NCBI GenBank assembly: GCA_949752745.1
Contig: OX457026.1
Location: 33,000,911-33,064,910 of the forward strand
Direction of reading: 5' to 3'
Length of the DNA stretch: 64,000 nucleotides
DNA from: Protula sp. h YS-2021
Lineage: Eukaryota; Annelida; Polychaeta; Sabellida; Serpulidae
Part shown: positions 40,666 to 52,949 of the stretch, piece after piece
Layout of the letters: each line of letters starts with the position of its first letter
Position numbering within the stretch: position 1 is the stretch's first letter
The notes under the pieces: model-generated
Seen by the model: the letters and a program-made list of their open reading frames with translations, nothing else
What the model was told of the DNA's origin: nothing
The model's database searches: none
Position numbers and translations under genes: made by a program

Positions 40666-43574
40666 GTCTCATGGTAAATGTTTTTGATTTCTTTCATCTT
40701 AAGCCCCCGAGTAAATTTTGCTGTTTTAACCATGGTACAAGCTCCACCCCTTTTTTTGCAAATGAGCTGGAATATATCAATCATCTCAGCTGAGGAAATT
40801 AGTAAAACACAGCACGTTTCTAACAAGTCAGTTTTATTGTGCTCAAATAATTATCACCAATGCGTGTTTAATTACATTTAGAGTAGGGAATTTACTATCG
40901 TATGAAGCATTCTTCTAGAATTTTAAGCTGATTTCTCTCAAGCATTTTTAGCACCACTTGTGTCCCATGTAAACTTACGGAGACTGGATTTGGATAACAC
41001 CCCCGATCTCATTTTAGAAAGCATTCAGGCATAATTTCTCTTCTCGAAATTAAAAACTGTGGATCTTCTCGATCGATAATCCTTCTTTTTTTTTAAATCG
41101 ATTTTGCTCCAAGTTCCAAACGCCTCTATTTCCCATCATACCCCAGAATCGCTGATAACAATTGTTTCTAAGAACAGAATTTTCATCGCTTGGAATTTTC
41201 AAATTTGAAGGCCAACAGAACTGCCTGTTACTTTCATCCGTAAAACACGGTAAACAGAAATAACAAGCACTTTTCTGCCTCTAACTCAGATGAGAAAATA
41301 TTTTTCTCTCATACCTGGTTTTCTATATCCTTTTTAGTTGTCTTAGTTTTAACGTCACTATCCTTTAGCAATGATTCCCCATCATTTTTTGGAATAAGTC
41401 CTCTATAGCCTTTCTCTGTAATGGTCATTGTTGAGATAATTATCACGGTAAGTTACACGTAATTATTAGTGCTCTTTATAGCAGAATGTCTAGCTCTATG
41501 ACGGGTTTTCAATCAAACATAAGTAGGTCATGTCATTTCTACACGCAGGTCAGGTCATTTCAACTTTGAAATTATGAAGCTATTATGAATTCCCTTTTTC
41601 GCATTTCAACTTTGAAATTATGAAGCTATTATGAATTCCCTTTTTCGTTTTGTATTGACCGTCAAAATTAATGTTTTGCAGAATAATATCGATATTAGTG
41701 TGGGTGGTGCATTGAAGTAAAATTTATGGACTTTCCAAACCTCTTCTTTGAAAAATAAACAGTAAAAAGTTGGCGGCATGTGATGTTTACTGCTTGGTGA
41801 TTTGCATTAGAATGAAAATGGGCGGCCCCTTGCTCTCCTTTTATGCCTGGGCGCTGGGGTTTAAAGCACTGTCATCCTATTTCAAGTGCTGAAGTACTTG
41901 ATGCATTTTTATCGTATGTTTCATTGTACTGATTGGTCCCCTCCAGTTTTGCTGTTTCTTTTTTCGAGTATGTTCCCCATGGCTGAGGGTTTTGCATCTC
42001 TAATGCCTATGTTTTAAGTACTGTGTACGTTTGATTGCAAGATAAAACGAGTGATATTACCGCATCAATGCTTCGCAATTGCACCTATTTTGGAATAAGT
42101 GGTAGTGTATTATGTGTCACTTTTGGTGCACTGCGTAATGTATGAGTGTGGCGGTTAGGATTAAGATTAGACCACTCCGGAGTGTTCCCTCTGTTTTGAG
42201 CGCTATTCACATGCTTACGGATGTTCATGTAACCCTGGATACGTGCCAAGACGCCTCTAAAGCCTTCAACCATGCGAATTTTCTCATAGACTTTCTCAGC
42301 AAGGATCGTCACACAAAACAATCGTCAATAAAGGATTATTTAAATGTTAAAAATGGAGTGACAGTGTGTAATATATACTCAGAAAAAATGAAGTGGCAGT
42401 TTATAATGAATGTATAAATTGAAGTAACAATGTAAAGTGACATTCAGGAAAATTGGTTAAAAACTGTTCTTAGCGCTGTAGAAATTATAGTGTAAGTTGT
42501 AAAATTTGTGAAAAAAATAAGTGTAAATTTTTTAGATAACTGTTGTATATAAACAACAGTTTTGGACGGCAGTTTACTGGTGATGGGCAGAAATAAACGT
42601 GTTAAGGTAATATTTGTTTTCTCCGGGGGTCGAAATTGCGTTGTTTGGGAGTCCTGTATTTATTACTATTTAAGGATATATAGAAGACAGTTTCTATTTA
42701 TAAGTCACCAACAGCACACTTTGGTCTTTACTACACAGTTTCTTGAAATAATAGAGTAGAAAAATAAGAAATTTCACTTGCATTTATATACTACACAAAG
42801 CTTGAGTAAAAATGACTTTCTTAAACATCACGATTTCATATATATCGTATAAGCAGAAAGGCGATGAATGTTGTAATTTTTACTGGTAGCGGATCAGTCC
42901 TTGCAACACTTGTATTACATAACTATGAAAAAATGGCACAATTGCAGTTACTACAATACACATGATGAACTTTAAGTGAATAGATATTACAATTAATACA
43001 AAAGCAATAGCGTTCTTTTGCATTCTGTTCAACATGATTTGAATTGCAATTATTTGAATTGCAATTATTTCCAGTGTAAGATACCTTCCTGTGAGGAACA
43101 CTTTATAAATTGTGGAATAAGTAATATTTTGGGACAGAGTATTTAAAATTCTGAGTAATTTAAAAAGCCAATTATTTTGTGTAATTGTTTATTCGGAGAG
43201 CAATTCTGTCACAGTACAATAGGCCATGTATTTTCAAGATTGAACTCTGCAAGAAGTATGAAGTTACCAAGAAACGCTTCATATCCAAATAGGAGTACTA
43301 TTCAGTCTAGTTATAAAGGACGATATAAATATTACCTACTTCAAAAGTACGAAGTGCTTCAGTGCATTGATGTGAAGAAGTTCATCAAGTAGGAGACAGA
43401 TACAGAGGGGGCGCCCTTCTACTGTGTCAGCATTGAGGATTCCTTTGACGCAATCAAGCGGTCTTACATCCTTGTGAACAGCTTGTACCCAGTAGTATTT
43501 GCACGCATTGATAACACTGTGGCTAACAAGGCGCACGGTGGGGTCAGTTATCTCAAGTCCAGCGTATGATGAAA
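40666..43574. other. No gene recognised; short 46-bp duplication inside
   Basis: AT-rich sequence without recognisable coding exons. A 46-bp direct duplication beginning CATTTCAACTTTGAAATTAT lies at 41556-41601 and 41602-41647. A minus-strand frame near 43336-43584 is open but not identified. Confidence 0.5.
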
Positions 43575-43990
43575 GAGCGTGCACTGAACTTGTGAACTGA
43601 GAAACTGGCTACAATGTCGCTGTTCCCATGCCTCTTGTAGACAGGGAACGAGGCTATCTCGCAATATTTTAGGTGTCATTGTTGACAAAGATAAAACCGA
43701 TTTGTACAAGAGAAGTGTTAAAGCCGATGTACTAAAGGATAAATGTTCACGTAATCAGCACAACACCTGCCCCCAGCACTTACTTGAAGAATCTGACGTC
43801 TGACTTAACTCAAGGAATATCTGTATCTCAAATGTTGGCACAGGAATCCAGTTCAGGTGTGGTAACAGGGTTTTGTCAGATATAACTGTGGACAGAGTAA
43901 CAAATGTCGTGAAGGGACTAGGTGTAAATATTTCAAAAACAAAGAGAACTGTTCCAGCCGGTCCCGCAGCTCCCATACTCTGTAAAAATA
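43575..43990 (+). pseudogene. GIN/KRBA2-like integrase C-terminal remnant
   Basis: Fragments in shifting plus-strand frames read NVAVPMPLVDRERG, GVIVDKDKTDLYKRSVKADVL, then SRNQHNTCPQHLLEE. Last is a cysteine-rich end at about 43867-43984 with QGFVRYNC, NKCREGTRCKYFKNK and CSSR. This is the order found at the C-terminus of KRBA2/SCAND3-type integrases of GIN transposon ancestry, whose tail is a CXC-type cysteine cluster. Stops and frameshifts interrupt it and several cysteines are lost. The catalytic integrase core upstream is not recognisable. It is a decayed transposon fragment, not a working gene. Confidence 0.7.
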
Positions 43991-45984
43991 TAGTAATGTA
44001 TATTTTGGTGCACTGGTGACATCATAATAGACATCAGTGCAATCTGCCCTGCTCTGTGAAAATAAGTAAGGTATATTTTGGTACATTGATGATACACTCT
44101 AATTTCAGCCAATACTCGAATTGCTTGAATATTTTAGTCACTACACGTATTGCCTGACTCCTAACGTATTGTTCAAAAATTCAGTCAGTACACTTCAGTC
44201 TAATTGCAATATACTAGTCATCATGTGCATAGAGTAGTTTTCGTGAGAACCTAGTTTTCCAACCCCACGCAGTACTACCATCCTTGAACATACACACAGC
44301 TCAACACAAGGGCATATAGAACCAGTTGGTTAAAATGCAGATTTTAAAATTTAATATTTTATAGCAAACAAATTGTCCTGTTTTGTGTTTATAGCAAACA
44401 ACTAGCATATTCTTTTCAAGGAATACGCGAATTTTATAACCCTTCATTTCAGGGAATACGCGAATTTTTAGGGAATAGGCGTATATCCTGGGTCGACGGA
44501 GAATACATGAGTTCCCTGAAAATTTCCTGTATATCCTGTATTTCACGTATACGAATTCCCTGTATGTATACAACGGAAACGCGGAAATAAGACCGCCATT
44601 GGGGCTGAACTAATGTGGTCCGAGTTCCAGGATCCTCTCTGTAGGGTTCTTCATGAGGAAAGGCACTCGGAACAGACTATTGAAAAGTGTTAGTATTTGT
44701 GAGGTGGTCCTATTTGCATGGTGGCCTTGTCTGGGGTTCTGCTGCATGTTTTAACTGATTCTTAAGTAGGTTAAGGAAATATGCACTCAGGTACATAATG
44801 TTCATAAGCTCGATACTGGTCAAGTCCGACATAACAATAACTACAAAAAAAAAACGTAAAAGTAAAACATGGATAAAATACTCAGTATAAAAGTAGTCTA
44901 AGATACAAAACAAGACCAGTTTCACTACCGAGAGCGCAATTAAATTTGAAATACATTAAATATCTAATAATAAGTGAAATAAACAGAAACAAAATATTTG
45001 AATATGAGTATACGAGATATACAACTATGAGATTTTAGCCACCAAACGTGCTTGGAGAGTCTGGAGTCATATGTGAGATAATGAGGCTCCTTAGTTCCAT
45101 TCATTGTTGCCCTCTGTCCCAAAGGTATAGCTCATGGGCTGAAATGGGCCCCATTTGTATGACAAAACTAATTAGGAAGAATGATGCATTTAAAATGCAA
45201 ATATGTATATACTATGCTTATACTAAAGCCTAATGTATTTCATACAAATCAGCAGAAACATGGAAAGAAAACTCCACGAAAAATGTTAATAACTACATGT
45301 ACAATGGAACACGGTATGTAAAAAGCACCTATGAGAAGCTTGATGTCTAACGTGATTTAACAAATCTGAAACACACAACACACTGTAATTGCTCAGACAC
45401 ACTGGATAGCTGAACGATAGGTATGTTGCTAAGGCTGTGTGTTCTGTGATCAATTATAGGTTGTGCCTTATATATGGGCTTCAATAAAAATGTTGTTTTA
45501 TATCAAATGCAATTAAATTTCAAAGCATATTAGAGGAAGAGAAACTGGACGTGCTGCAACATGTCTGCCAGATTGGGTCTTTTTCACCACAACCGTGCCA
45601 TACTGGTTAAAAGAATAAGCCAGTACGAAGAAAAAGGCAACAGACGGAAATGCATTGCACAAATTCAATAAACTATGGGGATCGGAAATCCGCAAGAGTA
45701 ATGAAACTGGATCGTCTGGTGCGGTATGGAAGGCTCATCCATCGTATGTGCTTTTTTGATTCCGTTCCGTTCGGGCATCTTTGTACAAATTTCATATGGA
45801 TGTTTTTAAAAACTCATTGGTGTTTAGAATTTACAAGGCTTCAGTTCCAGTTAAACTCTGACTTCAGGAGTCAGTTTATTAGAAATGTGGATAAAATGTT
45901 CATTATGATTTGCTACCTTCCATTGTTATTGTTATTATTATAACTACTACTACTATTATTATTATAATACTATTATTAGTGTTC

Positions 45985-46026
<42 letters not shown>

Positions 46027-46904
46027 GTAGTAGTAGTAGCAGTAGTAGTAGTAAAGTAATGGTATTATTATAATTATTTTTTTAAAGCCATCAGTTATAT
46101 TTTTACAATTTAATACTTTTAGACAAACTCTAGTCAAAATGATCAGATGAAATTTTGAAGTGTCAATAGCTAATTATTTTGACATCATAGAAGTTCACAC
46201 TACAAAAACAAACGAACAAACAAACAAAAAAGTGACCAAATTTCACAAGAACACCAAGTTGTGTATATGATTTAAGCATCAAAATTATAAACTATTTGCT
46301 GTACCAGCAAATAACGAAAGTAGCAATTTGAAATACAATACGATAGCAGTGGAATAAAATAAAACGAGCTGTTATAAGGCCAAATTTCAATTATTATTTG
46401 AAATTACATTGTAGTTTCATTCCAGTTTCCCATTTTAAAAGACGTAAAATTTTAATTTGCCGTAATAAGTGCTTGTGCCCAATGAAAATCTGTTTCAAAG
46501 GCCGATCAGGTATTAATACATTAGGAATTCTCGCCAATCAATATAAAATATTGTTTGTTACCCAAAGGAAATAGTCACTTTCCAACCTCTGCAATATTTC
46601 AGCGTACTCTGGGAGGAGACACCAACAATAATTGTTTTATTATGTACCATAAACCTGCATTGAATTGTATAAGAAACTGCCCTCAACAAAAAAGTAATTT
46701 TATTGCGACCCCATACTGAAGAAAAGTTATTTTAATAGCCAGGCGGACGGACGGTTTGACAGACACACCCAAGGTCCCATGCTATGGAATGCGCCAGTTT
46801 GCTATTTCAGGAATTTCCGATGGGAGCCATATTTCGACTACAAGTCTGTTAGGTACAAAGCACTGATAAGGAAAACATCAGCACTCTAACATACATGTGT
46901 CACC
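43991..46904. other. No gene recognised; (ATT)n run
   Basis: Noncoding by inspection. GGAATACGCGAATTTT words repeat near 44421-44475. An (ATT)n/(TAG)n microsatellite spans 45925-46055. A GGCGGACGGACGG word at 46742 echoes the GTCCG boxes. Confidence 0.5.
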
Positions 46905-47115
46905 CAGTTGGTTGGCGGAAGCTTAAGAACAGACCCACTGTTTTCTGTTCCTTGCATGTCGTAGGATACGACTGATCGGAATGCTTTTCTTTCTAGCTCT
47001 TCTTTTACTATTTCTTCAGTCTTCCTTCTTGTTTCCAGCACGTTCCTTCAGTAACTGCGTCCCAATATGGCTATCATAGCTGCTGAACGAAACGTTAAAC
47101 ACCAAACAAACAAAC
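46905..47115 (+). repeat. SINE with AACGTTAAACACC(AAAC)n tail
   Basis: The body begins CAGTTGGTTGGCGGAAGC and includes GTTTTCTGTTCCTTGCATG and CGACTGATCGGAATG. It ends GAACGAAACGTTAAACACC followed by CAAA repeats at 47083-47113. The body matches the copy at 26195. That tail form is one I associate with mollusc SINE families, from memory and unverified. Confidence 0.65.
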
Positions 47116-48729
47116 ACGCATGCGCTTCGAAATGCACTAAATTCTTATATATTTTACATGTTATTCTGCATGTATAATAACCTAATTGTGAATAGGCTTC
47201 TAGTAACGTAGAGTTTTATTGATTTATTGCTAATTGATTATTAATTAATTAACAATAAATTAATTAAAATCAATTAAATTAGTTCATTTAATCAGTTCTT
47301 GATAGTTTATCTCAACATGTTGCATATTTTATTAAATTTCAAAGTGCGTAAACCACGGACACATAGTAAGCGTCTTTTAACCATATATTTCAGCATGCTT
47401 TACACAATCGCATTTTCACTCGCGGTTGCTGTATGGGTATTACGTCATTAACACATATCCGTACGAAACAGCAGAAAATTTATGGTTACCATAGTAAACA
47501 CATACATAAATGTCTTCTGGGAACCACAGATAACCCCATTTTGATAGTTTTGTATGGCACCTATAAGGACATCATTCGGTTAACAAATAATCATTAACAA
47601 ATACTATCCCATATATGGTTTTAAACTTAAACCTGCTTAACTGAAGAATTTTTAACCACGCACCTCCTGGTAATTTTCCCCATGCCTCATTGTTTTGTTT
47701 TTAGTGATTTTGAAGTATTACTTAAAAAGAATAGTTCTATCGAAAAAATCAGTTGCAATTGCAGCTCTTACGAATGTAATAGGTGGTTAACTTTGCAGTG
47801 TATAAAAATTATAATAAAACTGCAATTAGGTATAAGGTGGTTAACTCTGTAGTGTATTGGAATGATAATAAAATTATAATTAGGTGTTTGGTTATGTAAA
47901 TTGCATTTGAAGAGATAATACACTAAATAAAATTATACCTTTAATTTTCCAATTGCAATTTATTAATTAAATCGGTATCTTTGTTGGCATAAATATCATT
48001 GGTTTAAATGCTATTTTTCAGTATACGAAACAAAACCCTTAGAAAGTTTCTATAAATAGGAGGAAATGTACAATAAAAAGAAATTAGTTGATGTAAGAAA
48101 CTGCCTCAGGTGAAAATCCGGGGAGTATCAGGGCAATCCGTCTCGGGGGGGGGGGGGGGCAGCATTCTGGGTCCGTGTTTACCACATGTTATAAAACGTA
48201 ATAAAATACAAAATTATGTTCTTTTCAATTTCAGAATAATACCTTGAAGCAGAATTTGTAGGTTTGAACCGTCCAAGATAACAAATCGCACCTGTCGTTC
48301 ATGTTAAAATAAGCGTAAAACAAGCGTTGCGACACTGCGGTAAAAATATGCACCAATGTAAGCAGCATTCTCAAAATAACTTAGCAAACACACACTACTT
48401 ATATATATATATTTCTTTGAAAGTATACCATAAACACGATCGTTTCTTCTCCTACAGCAAGGTTTTTTTGGTATTGCATCTGCTAATGACTTCTAACCGT
48501 TGCCTTGGTAATCTGAATGTTTTGGCTCAAGCTCTGTTTGAGGTGTTGGCTTGTATAAGTGAGCTGATCGAATTAGATTCCTATCACAGAATTTGAAATT
48601 AGTGCCCAAGGAATCTTTCGGACATCATTCTCAAAATACGGTTGCAAAATAAAACGTTTACTCTTACTCTTCGAGAACTGTTATTATTTAACAACACACA
48701 AGGCACTATAGTTCGGTTGAGTCAAAATT
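47116..48729. other. No gene recognised; downstream flank of the helicase
   Basis: AT-rich, with TTAATTAATT palindromes at 47220-47280. A degenerate ~53-bp duplication of GGTGGTTAACTYTGYAGTGTAT is at 47778 and 47831. A run of 15 G residues is at 48145-48159. I looked on the minus strand for further cysteine-rich zinc-finger exons of the helicase and saw none. Confidence 0.45.
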
Positions 48730-51702
48730 TTAATATTTCCACGCATTACGCTTCAAGCGACAACTTCTACATTTTATACTTTCGTGATCTTTATCACATG
48801 GGTGACACTTTTTCGGGCAAATATGGGTACACTGCAGTCGAATGTTGCACATTTTCAGACATCCACCTTCTGGTGCCTTATTTCTAAAATCTACGGCAGA
48901 TTTAACTCTAAAACCTTTACTGTTTTTGTGATTTTGGCAATAAAGAGGCAGTGAATCGCCATAGCATTGCGCGTTCTTTGCATCCTGAATAATATCTTTA
49001 ATCAAGGGACTTTTCTCAGCCATCATGGCAAAATTTCCAATCACAAACAACCCTTTTCTGGCTCTTGATAATGCCACACAAATTCTATTGCTCTCCTGGA
49101 TGAAACCGATCTTTTTTGCGTTATTACTTCGTACCAAAGATAACAATATTATGTCGTTTTCCTCACCTTGGTAATTGTCAATTGTTGTTACTTGTGTCTC
49201 CGTTCTAATATAAGCTTTTAATGTAGACTTAATTGCATTGACCTGCCGTTTGTATGAGGCTAATACAGTGATCTGAGAAGGTTTGTATCCTTGTTTCAGG
49301 AGGTACAAGTAAAACGAAGTCATAAATTTCTCTTCATGTCGGTTACGGAAGCTGTTTGAGGATACATCTACTTCTTCTTTTTGGTCATGATTCAAGAAGA
49401 AACAGTTCTTCGAAACACCTAGTATATCTTCAATACCTTTCACTGTTTGGTGATTTTTCAGTTCAGGATAAATGTGAAGAAGATATTTCGATATCTCAGG
49501 TCTCATTCTGTGCTGCTGTGTAAGTGTAACATATGGGATGCCATTATTGATCAGTCTTTCAAAAAGAGATAAATTTAGATTGTACTTTTTTCCCAGCACA
49601 TTCACAGCTGAAGACGGCCTTAGTTGCTGATGGTCTCCAATAAGAATAAGGTGCTCGCAAGATGAACTTAGTGCTGTGATTATGTGCGCTTCCAATACCT
49701 GCGCAGCCTCCTCTACTATGACTATCTTTGGGCCGATTTTTTCCAGAAGTTGGCTATATTTGGCTGCAGTGGTTGTGGTCATTCCAAGTACCTTTGCATT
49801 ACCCATAAGAAGGCCATCAAGCATCTGTTCATGTTTTTGGCACCTTTTTACCGCGGCCTCAAATTCCGATTCACACTTAGCCTTATCTGATGTCCAGTGT
49901 TGTCGATATTTGCTCACCCAATGGCGATAAAGCATCCACCGCTCGCTCAGAGAAATGAACCACACATCATCAACCTCTTGGAATGCCTGTTTGCTGGTCC
50001 TTATTATCTCCTTCCTGGCAGAATTGTGTAATTGTTCATAGTATTTAATATTTACACCTTTCAATTTGTTTTCATCTGGCTCTGTGTCGTAAAATTGAGC
50101 TGGAACATACATTGCTAAATTCACTTTCTCACAACTAAATTCATCACTAAAGATTTGTTCTTCAAAATCATCATATTCTGTCGAACTTTCTGAAAACTGA
50201 ATTTTGTTTTCGTCAATTGTCTTAGATTGTTTAAATATGAGAAGTTTTTCTACATCAAGCCACTGTAAAATAGCCGACGTATCGGACTGACATTTATGTA
50301 ACGACTCGAAATGTTCTTCTTTCATAAACATGTGTAATGGTATTTCATGCAATATCCCGTTCTCGCTAAAGTAAAGTATATGATTGATGTCTTTCAACCT
50401 GTTTCTCCTTTCATAAACATCAGTTTTTTGTTCTTTATACAAGTCACGCTGACGTTCTAAAGCTGTTTTTATTTTCATGCTGCTTGTCGCCAAAGTCAGA
50501 TGGCGGCGAAGATGTTTAAGGGTGCTTTGCGACAAAGTATTACTTTCGCTTCTGCTTCCTGCGCGCACAATGAAATCTGTTCGAACAAATTCAGAGATCC
50601 CTTCAAGAAATTGATCCAAAGCGTGATTTGTAAAACACACCAAAAGTATTGGCTTTGGCACGTTGTTCTTTAGAAGTACCCGAATAATTTCAAGACCTAT
50701 ATAGGTTTTGCCAGTCCCTGGAGGGCCCTGTACAATGGCCAGCTCTTTTGTCAATGCCGTCATTAAGGCTTGGTATTGGGATTTGTTCAGTCCTAATTTA
50801 GAACACAAAGGCCATGTTGAAGGATCTTCCAGTTTAACTTTATCGCAGTTTACAGTCGGGCGTCCTTTGTCTTTTGACTGATCAAGTAAATTTCTGTCAC
50901 ACAAGTTGGATAAATCAACTACTGGATTGCTTGAAAAATGTCTTGGTAATCGTATGTCAACATTAGCATAAACAACAAGCCTTTGGAATGGAAAATTTTT
51001 ATCAATACACTGTAAACTTGCAAGCACATGACGATAGGCCTCAAAGAAAGCAGGGCTGATCACCATTTGATATCTATTAGTTTTACTAACTAAATTAGTG
51101 CTGGTGTTTTCAAGTCGAATTTCTAATTCTGTGTTTTTCAACAGGACTTCATCGGCGTTATTTACTGTTGCAAATATAAAGTCTGTTGAGAAGTTGTCAC
51201 ATGATAAACAGAGTAATGACCCAAATTTCAATTTGTCAGTATCTTCGTCCCGAAATTTTTCTCCCGTTGAAATTCTATAACACAACCCATTATTGTTGTA
51301 AACACTAAACAGAATGCTCACGGACATGTACACAAATATTTTCTTGTTCCCTGACTTGTTTTGGGTTTTGTGAAACTGAATGCCTTCTATGAGTTGCTGA
51401 AGGCAGTCTTCTCGTAGCAGGTGGAATTGTACACCAATATAGTGATCCAAACAGTGGTAGGCTCCTTTGCTTTTGTTTTTCTCTAGCGCTGGTTTTTGCT
51501 TTCGTAGAATATCATCAGCTGTTGGCACAATGCTTACTTGTCTAAAATTGTTGTAAGATGATATTTCTGTTCTGTTGTTACAAATTCTTTTTTGAAATAT
51601 TTCAGTTGGAGGTTGCTCTGAGCTTTTTCTTTTACGTTCCAAATTGACGTTTGCTTCACTGAAAAAGAACCTAAGAATAGACTTGCAATTTGGTGTTTCT
51701 TT
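48730..51702 (-). CDS. ZNFX1-like SF1 helicase, large exon
   Basis: A UPF1-like superfamily 1 RNA helicase of the ZNFX1 group; relatives act in antiviral RNA sensing and small-RNA pathways. Numbering from the Leu codon at 51642, motif I GPPGTGKT is at 306-313 and motif Ia-like VCFTNHALDQF at 335-345. Motif II is VEEAAQ (643-648), motif III GDHQQLRP (669-676), motif IV QQHRMRPEI (709-717), motif V TIDNYQGEEND (820-830) and motif VI VALSRARKG (856-864). All helicase motifs look intact. Residues 928-961 form an NFX1-type cysteine/histidine unit (C..C....C.H.C...CH.C). The frame stops at 48730, much shorter than vertebrate ZNFX1 (about 1,900 residues), which carries many such units. No ATG begins the frame; it stays open to a good acceptor at 51702 (TTCTCACAAG), so this is an internal or last exon. 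Confidence 0.87.
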   Translation of the reverse strand, partial: KETPNCKSILRFFFSEANVNLERKRKSSEQPPTEIFQKRICNNRTEISSYNNFRQVSIVPTADDILRKQKPALEKNKSKGAYHCLDHYIGVQFHLLREDCLQQLIEGIQFHKTQNKSGNKKIFVYMSVSILFSVYNNNGLCYRISTGEKFRDEDTDKLKFGSLLCLSCDNFSTDFIFATVNNADEVLLKNTELEIRLENTSTNLVSKTNRYQMVISPAFFEAYRHVLASLQCIDKNFPFQRLVVYANVDIRLPRHFSSNPVVDLSNLCDRNLLDQSKDKGRPTVNCDKVKLEDPSTWPLCSKLGLNKSQYQALMTALTKELAIVQGPPGTGKTYIGLEIIRVLLKNNVPKPILLVCFTNHALDQFLEGISEFVRTDFIVRAGSRSESNTLSQSTLKHLRRHLTLATSSMKIKTALERQRDLYKEQKTDVYERRNRLKDINHILYFSENGILHEIPLHMFMKEEHFESLHKCQSDTSAILQWLDVEKLLIFKQSKTIDENKIQFSESSTEYDDFEEQIFSDEFSCEKVNLAMYVPAQFYDTEPDENKLKGVNIKYYEQLHNSARKEIIRTSKQAFQEVDDVWFISLSERWMLYRHWVSKYRQHWTSDKAKCESEFEAAVKRCQKHEQMLDGLLMGNAKVLGMTTTTAAKYSQLLEKIGPKIVIVEEAAQVLEAHIITALSSSCEHLILIGDHQQLRPSSAVNVLGKKYNLNLSLFERLINNGIPYVTLTQQHRMRPEISKYLLHIYPELKNHQTVKGIEDILGVSKNCFFLNHDQKEEVDVSSNSFRNRHEEKFMTSFYLYLLKQGYKPSQITVLASYKRQVNAIKSTLKAYIRTETQVTTIDNYQGEENDIILLSLVRSNNAKKIGFIQESNRICVALSRARKGLFVIGNFAMMAEKSPLIKDIIQDAKNAQCYGDSLPLYCQNHKNSKGFRVKSAVDFRNKAPEGGCLKMCNIRLQCTHICPKKCHPCDKDHESIKCRSCRLKRNAWKY

Positions 51703-51899
51703 CTTGTGAGAACAATTAGCAAAGAGTACAATAACACAATAAAAAAGTTTAATATCTTTTAATACCTAGGCTCAGAACATTAAGTATTTAGATTAAAACA
51801 TTAGGTTTGCAGAATTTAGTTAGCAGTGCGCACTATTTGTAGTCTGCATAAGGATATATCGTTATATTATATCATGGAATCGTTGTTTTAACTATATAC

Positions 51900-52006
51900 A
51901 TGCCTTTCGCCAACATTCTGTTTCACATCACGTATTAATTCATTTGTGGCACAAGTGGATGCTTGGATACTTTCTTCAATCTTTTCCATGTTTTGAACGA
52001 ACAAAC
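51900..52006 (-). CDS. Candidate upstream exon of the ZNFX1-like gene
   Basis: A 107-base minus-strand segment bounded by an acceptor (TTATTGTAG before 52006) and a GTATAT donor after 51900. It reads 35 codons including NMEKIEESIQASTCATNELI, an amphipathic helix-like peptide, and ends in phase 0, which fits the acceptor at 51702. No family match is claimed; support is splice phase and position only. Confidence 0.4.
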
Positions 52007-52949
52007 CTACAATAAACCAGTTCAAAGTAATTATAATGTATTGTTTTGTAGTTTTCATCTCATTAGGCATCTTCACAACGCATTGTTTCTTTATTTGCTA
52101 CGTTTTTCGTATTGTGGCATTATAATTTTTAATATGCGTGATGCTGTCAATACTTAAAATATAAAATGAAATTTTTATAGCCTTTCACGCTCTATCAAGG
52201 TCCTACAACTTGGGATGCATGATTCCTTTTTTTTGCCATAATCTTGTCAAGCGAGCATGTCTGATACAATTAAGTATAGGATGGCCAAGTTTGGCACAGA
52301 TATATTATCCCATGTCTAGTTTCATCATCTCAAATTTAAAAAAAAAATAATTCATTCACATTTTATATGCAAATTTTGTCACTGAAGCCTTTCACTGAAG
52401 CATTTCCATAACATTAAGCATAGGAAAAAGCTGATTGTTCAGTAAGGAAAAGCAACGTCACATCCAAACAGCGTTTTTATACAACGGCAGCTTGGTGGGT
52501 GTTAAAGATAAATCATGACCAAATTACATCCGGATTTAATGCTGCGAAAGCAAGGTTTTGGCAAGAAAATTAACCACACATCGTTTCTTATCCAGGGTTT
52601 TTTTAACGTTGTCAAAGAGGTTGGTTTATCGTCACGACCACTAAAAACAAATTACAACCAAATTTAACATTTCGATTTGGCCGGGTCACTGACGCGGCCT
52701 CAAATCGACTTTTGGTCGACGTCAGAATATTTACTGGGATGAAGTCTTAATCCAACTGGCAACTTAATTTACATGACTTTAACAAAGAGTCTTGAAGAAT
52801 TCTGAATTCAAGTATTCAGAATTATATTTTTGTGACCCAAGTGTAAAAATCAGCAGCGAAAACCTTCTAGTTTTCACTTAACCTCCAAAACGGTATTTAT
52901 TTTTCAATACATTAACTGGGGAGGGGCAGGGGGCCCGTGATCTTAAAAT
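52007..52949. other. No gene recognised
   Basis: Upstream flank or intron of the helicase gene. A further 5' exon with the start codon is expected to the right of 52006 but cannot be identified here. Confidence 0.4.

Noticed and set aside
47116..48729. Further zinc-finger exons of the ZNFX1-like gene
   Set aside because: I looked for minus-strand cysteine/histidine-rich segments with splice sites and saw none that I could support.
51640..51642. TTG at 51642 as the ZNFX1-like start codon
   Set aside because: A non-AUG start is unlikely here. The frame stays open upstream to a good splice acceptor at 51702.
51534..51737. 67-codon minus-strand frame overlapping the helicase exon
   Set aside because: It is in a different frame from the conserved helicase and overlaps its 5' end, so it is a shadow.
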